The notes under the pieces: generated by a model
The model's database searches: none
What the model saw: only the letters and a program-made list of their open reading frames with translations
What the model was told of the DNA's origin: nothing
NCBI GenBank assembly: GCA_003554345.1
Contig: PWGE01000241.1
Coordinates: 1-5,159 of the forward strand
Direction: 5' to 3'
DNA length: 5,159 nucleotides
From: T1SED10-198M sp003554345 [NCBI: Candidatus Sumerlaeota bacterium]
GTDB taxonomy: Bacteria; Sumerlaeota; T1SED10-198M
In this document: piece by piece, positions 1 through 5,159 of the stretch
How positions within the stretch are numbered: position 1 is the first letter of the stretch
Layout of the letters: each line of letters starts with the position of its first letter
Program-made: the position numbers and the translations under genes

Positions 1-1
1 A

Positions 2-1468
2 ATGCTGCAGATATATAACAGCCTGACCAGACAACTCGAAGAATTTCAACCTCTCTACAAGGACTATGTAACCTTTTACAACTGTGGTCCTACAGTTTAT
101 GATTTTTTCCACATAGGCAACGCCCGCAATTTCATAACTTTTGATAATATTCGTCGGTACCTCATCTATAGAGGGTATAAGGTGAAATTTATTCAGAACA
201 TCACCGATATCGAAGATAAAATCATACGCAAAGCCCGTGAAGAAAAAGTGCCCGTCGAAAACATCACAGAAAAATACACCCGCTATTTCTTTGATTACCG
301 CAATAAACTTGGCATATTACCGGCTGATTATCACCCCCGTGCCACCGAAATGATCCCCTTTATGATTGAAATGATTAAGGGTTTAATAGAGAAAGGATTT
401 GCCTATGAGAAAGGGGGTGACGTCCTTTTTTCTGTGGCCGCTTTTAAAGATTACGGAAAACTCTCCGGAAAGAAAATTGAGGATCTCAGGGAGGGCGACC
501 GCAAAAAAGTAAAAAAAGAAAAAGAAGCTGCCCAGGACTTTGTCTTATGGAAAAGCTATAAACCCGGCGAACCATACTGGGAATCCCCCTGGGGGAAAGG
601 ACGTCCCGGGTGGCACCTTGAATGCTCCGCCATGTCAATGAAGTATCTTGGTGAGACCATTGATATACACGGCGGCGGAACCGACCTGCAATTTCCTCAT
701 CATGAAAATGAAATTGCCCAGAGCGAGGCTTATACCGGTAAACCATTTGTCAAATACTGGCTACATAATGGTTTTCTCATCATTGACGGAGAAAAAATGT
801 CTAAATCACTGGGCAATTTTTTCATGATTAAGGACGTTCTTGACAATTATTCTCCTCAAACCATTCGTTTTTTTATGTGCATGTCTCATTACCGCAAGCC
901 TCTTGAGTACCGTAAAGGAATATTAACCAACGCTCAAAAAGGCTTCAACCATATTAAAGACTGCTATCAGTTTTTAAAAGAGCATTTTTCTCAGACTGAA
1001 TCCCCTCCCTTTATCCTCTGTGATGAATTATTACATTACCAGTATCTGCTCCCATCAGAACTGGAAAACTTTTTCAAACAGCTCTTTGCATACAAAGATG
1101 AATACGAAAGCGCCATGGATGAAGACTTCAACTTCCCGCAGGCTGTGGGGGCCCTTTTTAATATAACAAAATTCTTGAACACCCATCTGAGAGAGGACAA
1201 TGTGTCCCATCTTCCTCAAAAAGCCGCCTATGGCTATGCCTTGCTTGACAAACTGGCAGGTATCCTTGGTTTAGGTGATCCGGATTATGAAAAAGGGACC
1301 TCAAAAGACGATAAGACAATGGACGACATTATGGAGATTCTTCTTTCTACCAGGCAGCAATTACGTAAGAATAAAGAATTTGCACTGGCAGATTCCATAC
1401 GCGATCGTTTAGAGAAAAGCGGTATAACCATAAAAGATTTCCCCGATAAAACAACATGGAGCCGGTAA
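2..1468 (+). CDS. cysS: Cysteinyl-tRNA synthetase (class I aminoacyl-tRNA synthetase)
   Basis: Charges tRNA-Cys with cysteine using ATP, in the cytoplasm. The 488-residue product starts [11 protein letters not shown], which lines up with the usual CysRS N-terminus, so the ATG at base 2 is very likely the true start although its ribosome binding site lies outside the window. Visible motifs are the HIGH-type signature HIGN at residues 37-40, followed by AR, and KMSKS at 265-269. The four expected zinc and cysteine-binding ligands are C28, C208 (in WHLEC), H233 and E237 (in FPHHENE). The C-terminus has the typical helical end, with [16 protein letters not shown] followed by an [14 protein letters not shown] tail. 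It is somewhat longer than the roughly 460 residues of E. coli CysS; the extra length seems to lie in the C-terminal helical part after KMSKS. All key residues are present, so it should be active. It ends in TAA, 4 bp before the next gene, which suggests one transcript. Confidence 0.97.
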   Translation: MLQIYNSLTRQLEEFQPLYKDYVTFYNCGPTVYDFFHIGNARNFITFDNIRRYLIYRGYKVKFIQNITDIEDKIIRKAREEKVPVENITEKYTRYFFDYRNKLGILPADYHPRATEMIPFMIEMIKGLIEKGFAYEKGGDVLFSVAAFKDYGKLSGKKIEDLREGDRKKVKKEKEAAQDFVLWKSYKPGEPYWESPWGKGRPGWHLECSAMSMKYLGETIDIHGGGTDLQFPHHENEIAQSEAYTGKPFVKYWLHNGFLIIDGEKMSKSLGNFFMIKDVLDNYSPQTIRFFMCMSHYRKPLEYRKGILTNAQKGFNHIKDCYQFLKEHFSQTESPPFILCDELLHYQYLLPSELENFFKQLFAYKDEYESAMDEDFNFPQAVGALFNITKFLNTHLREDNVSHLPQKAAYGYALLDKLAGILGLGDPDYEKGTSKDDKTMDDIMEILLSTRQQLRKNKEFALADSIRDRLEKSGITIKDFPDKTTWSR

Positions 1469-1472
1469 AGGA

Positions 1473-2108
1473 ATGGCGTTTATTCGTTATCCCCGGTGGT
1501 TGGAAGTCAGCGGTCTACCTCAATTGTTAAACGAAGAAGCCCCCCCACACGGGTATTTTATCTTTAAAAAACTGGTAGAAATGGATCTTTACCAGAATGT
1601 TTCGCCGGATATAATAGAAACCTCCCTTCATCAGCTGAGCAAATTTCTGGGACTCTCTATGAACAATATTGAGCAAATGCTGAAAACACTGGAATCATCA
1701 GAGTATATAAAAATATTCTGGGGAAATATTCCCGAAGAAGAACTCTTCTTACGAATCATAATTCCTGTCAAAACCCCGCAATCACCCTTTGAAATACCTG
1801 AAACAGAAGGAGGATACAAGGAACGTCCTGAAGAGCAGGTTCCTTATTATCATGTCCCTGATTTTGATCCTGACAGCAGCGATTTAGACCGTGATGATTA
1901 CTTTCAGACAAAGCTGGAACATGTCACCAATTGGTATGTTCAAATTATCAAACCAGATCTCAATCCTATTGTATTGCAAAAAATTCACTATCTCTGTCAG
2001 AGCTTTTCCTATCAGGATTTACGACAGGCTTTTTTAAATGCAAGAAAAAATAAAGTGAGGTCACTCGAATGCTTGATGAGAGAATTATACAGTTACAAAA
2101 AGCGGTAG
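1473..2108 (+). CDS. DnaD-like replication initiation protein (putative)
   Basis: A 211-residue soluble protein with no signal peptide or membrane segment. Residues about 26-98 look like a winged helix-turn-helix: several predicted helices (FKKLVEMDLY; IIETSLHQLSKFLGLS; IEQMLKTLESSEYI) lead into a beta-rich stretch, FLRIIIPV. Residues about 99-143 form a proline-rich and acidic linker. Residues about 144-207 resemble the DnaD/DnaB_2 C-terminal helical domain, with a WYVQII helix, a QDLRQAFLNARKN helix and an ending like the family's 'SLxYLxxxL' helix. DnaD-type proteins help open the origin and recruit the helicase loader. That role fits the next gene, a DnaC/DnaI-type ATPase, which begins inside this one with a 40 bp overlap. 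The start at 1473 is 4 bp after cysS. A GGAG at 1458-1461 is 11 nt upstream, and AAAGGA abuts the ATG too closely to be ideal. The family call rests on pattern recognition and context and could be wrong; a phage-type replication protein is the main alternative. Confidence 0.68.
   Translation: MAFIRYPRWLEVSGLPQLLNEEAPPHGYFIFKKLVEMDLYQNVSPDIIETSLHQLSKFLGLSMNNIEQMLKTLESSEYIKIFWGNIPEEELFLRIIIPVKTPQSPFEIPETEGGYKERPEEQVPYYHVPDFDPDSSDLDRDDYFQTKLEHVTNWYVQIIKPDLNPIVLQKIHYLCQSFSYQDLRQAFLNARKNKVRSLECLMRELYSYKKR
2057..2060 (+). promoter_or_regulatory. Ribosome binding site of the DnaC-like gene, inside the DnaD-like gene
   Basis: GAGG sits 8 nt before the ATG at 2069, within the coding sequence of the upstream DnaD-like gene. 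It supports 2069 as the true start and so a real 40 bp overlap between the two genes. This arrangement favours co-translation of the pair. Confidence 0.6.
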
Positions 2109-2782
2109 AACAACCCTGTCCTGAATGTAACGGAGAAGAATATATTATCAAGGATAACCGGGCCATTCCCTGTGAATGCCGCCACCAAAAAAAGCTTTTG
2201 AAATCCTTTAAATCTGCTGAAATTCCCCCTAAGTATGAACATGTGACAATAGAAAATTTCAAAGAAATCAACAGTACCTGTGCAAAACTTAAAACCATGG
2301 CAAAAAGATATGCCGAGAACTTTACACCTGGTTGCACAGGTTTTCTATTTAAGGGTAAAACCGGTTCGGGAAAAACACATCTGGCTGTTTCCATTCTAAA
2401 AGAGCTCATTTTTAAAGGATACAGCGGCCTGTACACAAACACCGTGGACTTATTACAATTCATTCGTTCTGTTCAGTTCAATGCCTGGAAATATGATGAA
2501 CTTACAGAAATGATGGACCATATTCTCCAGCAGGATTTACTGGTACTTGACGACTTAGGGGCGGAAAAAGTTACCGACTGGACCAGGGAGCGTTTATATT
2601 CCCTGATCAACAAATTATATGAAAATAACAAAACCATTATTGTAACCAGCAACATTGACTTGCACGAACTTTCCCTGCGATTGGGAGACCACACAGTGTC
2701 CCGGTTATGTGAAATGTGCATGCACGATACAAAATTTCCGGACAAGGATTATCGGCGGGTATTCTTAAGACATTTTCTGTAA
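2069..2782 (+). CDS. DnaC/DnaI-type helicase-loader AAA+ ATPase with N-terminal zinc motif
   Basis: A 237-residue AAA+ ATPase of the DnaC/DnaI/IstB group, whose members load replicative helicase or assist transposases. The N-terminus carries a CxxC-CxC pattern (C17, C20, C35, C37) likely to bind zinc. Walker A is GKTGSGKT at residues 96-103. Walker B is LLVLDDLGAE, with D161 and D162. The sensor-1 region is IIVTSN, ending at N195. A late SRL element with R212 matches the arginine-finger position of this family (RxxSRL in DnaC/DnaI). The length fits DnaC-like proteins (about 240-250 residues). An IstB transposase helper is unlikely because no IS21 transposase or inverted repeats are seen nearby, and because the upstream partner looks like DnaD. 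It probably acts in the cytoplasm at forks or origins, delivering the helicase with the upstream protein. It ends in TAA, and the spacer after it separates this block from the kinase gene. Confidence 0.9.
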   Translation: MLDERIIQLQKAVEQPCPECNGEEYIIKDNRAIPCECRHQKKLLKSFKSAEIPPKYEHVTIENFKEINSTCAKLKTMAKRYAENFTPGCTGFLFKGKTGSGKTHLAVSILKELIFKGYSGLYTNTVDLLQFIRSVQFNAWKYDELTEMMDHILQQDLLVLDDLGAEKVTDWTRERLYSLINKLYENNKTIIVTSNIDLHELSLRLGDHTVSRLCEMCMHDTKFPDKDYRRVFLRHFL

Positions 2783-2819
2783 AACAGACAAATATCCAAA
2801 AGGTAAGGTCCTTTATCAT

Positions 2820-2835
2820 CAGCTTATTCAAGCTG
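2820..2835. other. Small hairpin in the spacer after the DnaC-like gene
   Basis: CAGCTT at 2820-2825 and AAGCTG at 2830-2835 form a perfect 6 bp inverted repeat around the loop ATTC. No T-run follows, so it is not a standard intrinsic terminator. It could be a weak RNA processing or attenuation element, a protein-binding palindrome, or chance. Confidence 0.35.
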
Positions 2836-2840
2836 GCAAG

Positions 2841-2869
2841 TACCCTGAAAGAAAACGCTTTACCCTGAA
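2841..2869. repeat. 9 bp direct repeat TACCCTGAA, two copies spaced 20 bp
   Basis: TACCCTGAA occurs at 2841-2849 and again at 2861-2869, start to start 20 bp. This is close to two helical turns, so both copies face the same side of the DNA. They lie in the spacer about 60-90 bp before the start of the kinase gene. Two copies could bind a regulator dimer, but with only two copies chance is possible. Confidence 0.3.
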
Positions 2870-2920
2870 CAAGAAAAGAAGGTTAAAAAAATTCAGTACA
2901 AAGAAAGATTATACAGAAAG

Positions 2921-2925
2921 AGGAG
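2921..2925 (+). promoter_or_regulatory. Strong ribosome binding site for the interrupted sugar kinase
   Basis: AGGAG lies 6 nt before the ATG at 2932, the best Shine-Dalgarno match in the window. It fixes 2932 as the original start of the kinase gene, rather than the ATG at 3061 that follows the internal stop. Confidence 0.75.
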
Positions 2926-2931
2926 AGACCT

Positions 2932-3882
2932 ATGAAATTCAAGTATGCTATTGGAATCGACGGCGGAGCCACTAAAACGAGGGCAGCTCTGGTAAACAGC
3001 GAATAACAGATTGTAAAAGAGCTCACCCGTCGTGAATCAGCCAATTATCATGCTAAAGGAATGCCTGCTATCGCCAGGATGATTAACAGCCTTATTGATG
3101 AATTATTGAAAGAAAGTCCTTCCATTGATCCAGAAGATATTTCTTTTGCATGCCTCGGAGCTACCGGCCTATCCACCGAAGAAGAATATCGCCGGATGTC
3201 TTCTGAATTGAACAGTTTCTCTCATCCCTTTCCCTTTGTTGCCACGAATGATGCTATTACCGCTTTACTCGGGGGGACGGAGCAAAATTATGGAGTACTG
3301 GTTATTGCAGGTACCGGTTCCATTATGATGGGCATTAACACAGAAGGCACCATCGCCCGCGTTGGTGGCTGGGGAGCCCTGCTGGGCGACGAAGGCAGTG
3401 GGTATTATATTGCTGTCGAAGCTTTACGGCTTGTTTGTAAACAGGCAGACGGACGTCTGCAACTTACTCCCCTTCGGGAAGAGATATATAAATTACTGGG
3501 GGTTGAAGATATCTATGGTTTGAGATCATGGGCTATCCAGGTGGGATTTGAAAAAGATAAGATAGCAGCAGTAGCCCCTGCGGTTTTTCAGGCATACCGT
3601 AGAAATGACCGCTATGCAGAAAACATCCTGTTGACACAGGCAAAAGAACTGGGTATAGGAGTTTATACCATCATGAAACATCTCGCCTTTGAAAACAGTC
3701 CGGTAGAAGTTGTAGCCGCCGGGGGAAATCTTATACATAATAAGGACTACTATTCAATGGTAGAAAACGAAATACAGAACCTTAACCAGCAGGCAAACCT
3801 GATCGAACCCCGACAATGTTCATGCACAGGTGCTGTTAAATTTGGTCAACATTACAGTCCTCCTGAAACAGAGCAGGCTTAA
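2932..3882 (+). pseudogene. BadF/BadG-family sugar kinase (N-acetylglucosamine-kinase-like), interrupted by an in-frame TAA
   Basis: The reading frame runs from the ATG at 2932 to the TAA at 3880-3882 (317 codons with the final stop), a normal length for this family, broken only by TAA at codon 25. Counting through the stop, the phosphate-binding motif GIDGGATKT is at residues 8-16, just before the stop. After it come an NDA element with D107, the likely catalytic aspartate by comparison with N-acetylglucosamine kinases, then IAGTGS (GTGS 127-130) and GGWGALLGDEGSG (145-157). A VVAAGGN element lies near the C-terminus. Such enzymes usually phosphorylate N-acetylglucosamine or related sugars with ATP in the cytoplasm, often in cell-wall or chitin-sugar salvage. 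The open part after the stop has its first ATG at 3061 (273 residues). That ATG has no well-spaced ribosome binding site, and its product would lack the ATP phosphate motif. The gene is therefore probably non-functional unless the stop is a sequence error or is read through. Family assignment is firm; the exact sugar is inferred. Confidence 0.85.
3004..3006 (+). other. Premature in-frame TAA (codon 25) in the kinase gene
   Basis: The codons around it read GAA TAA CAG ATT. The frame is the same before and after, and protein similarity continues directly (LVNSE, stop, QIVKELTRRESANYH), so this is one nonsense codon and not a frameshift. One substitution from CAA, GAA or AAA would produce it. 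TAA also ends cysS, the DnaC-like gene and the glycosyltransferase gene, so it is a genuine stop codon here. Confidence 0.9.
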
Positions 3883-3920
3883 GGAACTGTTTTAACTTAT
3901 ACATTTTCAAGGCAAAACTG

Positions 3921-3962
3921 ATGAACGACAATCTCTGTTCGTATAAACATAAAAAAATATGA
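3921..3962 (+). CDS. Possible 13-codon leader ORF coupled to the glycosyltransferase
   Basis: The frame ATG...TGA encodes MNDNLCSYKHKKI. It is preceded by AAGG at 3909-3912, 8 nt before its ATG. Its TGA (3960-3962) overlaps the ATG of the glycosyltransferase (3959-3961) in an ATGA junction, a classic layout for translational coupling. The glycosyltransferase start has only A/T-rich sequence before it and no Shine-Dalgarno match of its own. The peptide has no recognisable motif and no run of one amino acid typical of attenuation leaders. An ORF this short can arise by chance, so this is a suggestion only. Confidence 0.3.
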   Translation: MNDNLCSYKHKKI

Positions 3963-4822
3963 GATGGTCTGAACCCTGTATTTCTGTTATCATTCCCACG
4001 TTCAATCGTGCCCCTGTTTTAGAAAGGGCAATACAATCGGTCCTCAAGCAGGAGTACCGTCATTTCGAACTTATAGTAGTAGACGACTGCTCTCAGGATA
4101 ACACCGGCTGCATATTAAAAGAGTACCAGAATTCACTCCAGGCTGTCAGGCACCCCTTTCATTGTGGTGTCAGTGCCGCCCGCAACACCGGAATTCTCAG
4201 AGCAAAAGGCTCTTATATCGCCTTTCTTGATTCTGATGATGAATGGCTTCCCTCCAAACTTTCCCGCCAGGTACGGTATCTTCAGTTACATCCTCACTTC
4301 AAGGTTCTTCAAACGGAAGAAATCTGGATTCGAAATGGGAGGCGGGTCAATCCCGGGAAAAAACATGCCAAACCTGAAGGGTATATCTATCTAAAAAGTC
4401 TCCCACTTTGTAAAATAACCCCCTCTTCTGTACTCATTCATTATTCTGTACTGCAAGAGACAGGTCTTTTCGACGTAACTTTTCCAGCGTGTGAAGACTA
4501 CGAACTATGGCTGCGCATTACTTCACGATATCCGGTGGGTCTTGTCAAAACCAAAGAACTCATTAAATATGGGGGACACAATGATCAACTATCCCGCACC
4601 ACTCCCTGCCTTGACCGATGGCGTATCCTGGCACTATTACGAGCTATAGCTGATGGAAACCTGAATAACCGGGAAACATACCGGACCTGGAAAGAAATTT
4701 GCAGCAAGACTCAAATTTATGTACAGGGATGCCGAAAACACGGCAATATTCAGGACTGGCATTTTTTTGAAGGAATTCTTCAGCTGGCACAGGAGAAGCT
4801 TGCCACCTTTAACATATTGTAA
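3959..4822 (+). CDS. Glycosyltransferase family 2 (GT-A fold)
   Basis: A 287-residue protein that should transfer a sugar from a nucleotide-sugar donor to a glycan or lipid acceptor. The GT-A domain occupies roughly residues 7-190. It shows SVIIPTFNR at 9-17, the nucleotide-binding VDDCSQDNTG at 41-50, VSAARNTGI at 71-79, the metal-binding DSD at 91-93 (followed by DEW), and an ED pair at E179-D180 (CEDYELW), the likely catalytic base region. The remaining C-terminal part (YGGHNDQLSRT, then a helical region) is soluble, with no membrane segments, so the enzyme is probably cytoplasmic or loosely attached to the inner membrane face. Donor and acceptor cannot be told from sequence; a role in lipopolysaccharide, capsule or another surface glycan is inferred from the family. 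The ATG at 3959 is the only good start before the conserved SVIIPTFNR. It lacks a Shine-Dalgarno sequence and overlaps a possible leader ORF. The gene lies 76 bp after the kinase gene. Confidence 0.92.
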   Translation: MRWSEPCISVIIPTFNRAPVLERAIQSVLKQEYRHFELIVVDDCSQDNTGCILKEYQNSLQAVRHPFHCGVSAARNTGILRAKGSYIAFLDSDDEWLPSKLSRQVRYLQLHPHFKVLQTEEIWIRNGRRVNPGKKHAKPEGYIYLKSLPLCKITPSSVLIHYSVLQETGLFDVTFPACEDYELWLRITSRYPVGLVKTKELIKYGGHNDQLSRTTPCLDRWRILALLRAIADGNLNNRETYRTWKEICSKTQIYVQGCRKHGNIQDWHFFEGILQLAQEKLATFNIL

Positions 4823-4886
4823 GAATTCAACATAGCGCAATCAGTATGATAATGCTCAGTGGTTAAGACAAAAGCGCCTCTTTCAA

Positions 4887-5024
4887 ATGACAACGCCTTT
4901 TAAAAGCGATACTACGGAATCAGGTACCAGGGAAGTTCCTCATGCTGTTGCAGACATCAGCACCTCTAATAATGAATCCGCCAGCGTGAACTTTCAGAAT
5001 AAATATGACAAACCCCCGGAATAA
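4887..5024 (+). CDS. Small ORF, hypothetical (45 residues)
   Basis: An ATG-to-TAA frame of 45 residues, beginning MTTPFKSDTTESG and ending NKYDKPPE. It is polar, rich in S, T, N and E, with no membrane segment, cysteine motif or recognised family. The same frame is open upstream to 4836 but offers no other start codon. No Shine-Dalgarno sequence precedes the ATG (the bases before it are CTCTTTCAA). Codon choice does not look odd beside the neighbours. It could be a small disordered protein, a remnant of a decayed gene or a chance ORF; I lean to one of the last two. Confidence 0.2.
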   Translation: MTTPFKSDTTESGTREVPHAVADISTSNNESASVNFQNKYDKPPE

Positions 5025-5113
5025 AAATGTATCACGCGAAGTCAACTATACTGAATAGAATAATTACCTTTAACCACAAAAATTATCAGAGTATGTTCCT
5101 GGACTGTCCGAAT

Positions 5114-5147
5114 AGGATCTTTTAACAGAGAAAAAGTCCTTTTTTTT
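5114..5147 (+). terminator. Probable intrinsic terminator
   Basis: AGGATCTTTT (5114-5123) pairs with AAAAAGTCCT (5131-5140) around the 7 nt loop AACAGAG, with one G-T pair and one C-A mismatch. A run of eight T (5140-5147) overlaps the stem end and follows it. The T-run gives it + strand polarity. The stem is A/T-rich and only moderately stable. It would end transcripts from the glycosyltransferase and any small downstream ORF. Confidence 0.5.
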
Positions 5148-5159
5148 GTCAAAACCTGC

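Larger units (their letters stand above)
4823..5159. other. 337 bp region without a confident gene
   Basis: Between the end of the glycosyltransferase gene and the window edge I see one weak small ORF (4887-5024), described separately, and a probable terminator at the end. TATACT at 5047-5052 resembles a -10 box but has no acceptable -35 hexamer 16-18 bp upstream, so I do not call a promoter. The minus strand shows no convincing gene here. No tRNA-like cloverleaf was recognised. Confidence 0.6.

Noticed and set aside
486-746. 86-residue minus-strand ORF inside cysS
   Set aside because: It lies fully within the conserved catalytic region of cysS and has an arginine-rich, low-complexity shadow translation.
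1966-2463. 165-residue minus-strand ORF across the DnaD-like/DnaC-like junction
   Set aside because: It is antisense to two well-supported genes, has no recognisable domain and has a composition typical of a shadow frame.
2069-2782. IstB-type transposase helper of an IS21 element
   Set aside because: No transposase gene, terminal inverted repeats or target duplications are visible, and the neighbours are cysS and a DnaD-like gene.
2769-2973. Open frame in the spacer before the kinase, giving a lysine/arginine-rich peptide (GKVLYHQLIQAGKYPERKRF and on)
   Set aside because: It has no ATG, GTG or TTG start, and it runs over the kinase ribosome binding site and start. The basic composition follows from A-rich DNA.
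3061-3882. Kinase as an intact 273-residue gene starting at 3061
   Set aside because: Similarity to the family clearly extends upstream in the same frame to 2932, which has a strong ribosome binding site. AAAGGA abuts the 3061 ATG with no spacing, and the product would lack the GIDGGATKT motif.
4164-4394. 76-residue + strand ORF inside the glycosyltransferase gene
   Set aside because: It is an alternate frame within a well-supported coding region and contains no motif.
4637-4840. 67-residue minus-strand ORF over the end of the glycosyltransferase gene
   Set aside because: It is antisense to the conserved C-terminal region, with no domain and no ribosome binding site recognised.
5047-5061. 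TATACT and TAGAAT as -10 promoter boxes
   Set aside because: No -35-like hexamer at 16-18 bp upstream, and no gene follows within the window.

Overview
The window reads as bacterial chromosome, with every convincing gene on the + strand. It has slightly more A+T than G+C, short intergenic gaps and ATG starts. TAA or TAG ends the large genes, so the standard code applies. No rRNA, tRNA, CRISPR array, transposase or phage structural gene was seen. I cannot name the organism: a DnaD-like protein next to a DnaC/DnaI-type loader recalls Firmicutes and their phages, but also occurs in less-studied lineages.

Region 1 (2-2782) is a tight three-gene block. A complete cysteinyl-tRNA synthetase (cysS) is followed after 4 bp by a protein with a winged-helix-like N-terminus and a DnaD-like C-terminus. 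That gene overlaps by 40 bp a DnaC/DnaI-type AAA+ ATPase with an N-terminal four-cysteine zinc motif. The last two look like a replication-initiation or helicase-loading pair, probably co-transcribed with cysS. Their promoter would lie upstream of the window.

Region 2 (2783-3882) starts with a 149 bp spacer holding a small hairpin, a 9 bp direct repeat spaced by 20 bp, and a strong Shine-Dalgarno sequence. It then has a BadF/BadG-family sugar kinase (N-acetylglucosamine-kinase-like). Codon 25 of this kinase is an in-frame TAA; otherwise the frame is open from 2932 to 3882 and the family motifs are intact. The stop cuts the N-terminal phosphate-binding motif off from the rest, so the gene is a fresh pseudogene, a sequence error or a recoding case.

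Region 3 (3883-4822) holds a family 2 glycosyltransferase. Its start has no Shine-Dalgarno sequence of its own but overlaps, in an ATGA junction, the stop of a possible 13-codon leader ORF that does have one.

Region 4 (4823-5159) has no confident gene. It holds a weak 45-codon ORF and, at the end, a plausible intrinsic terminator on the + strand.

The kinase and glycosyltransferase both fit amino-sugar or surface-glycan metabolism, but nothing ties them mechanistically to the cysS/replication block. No clearly new multi-gene system is visible. The best leads are the interrupted kinase, the cysS-linked loader pair and the leader-coupled glycosyltransferase.
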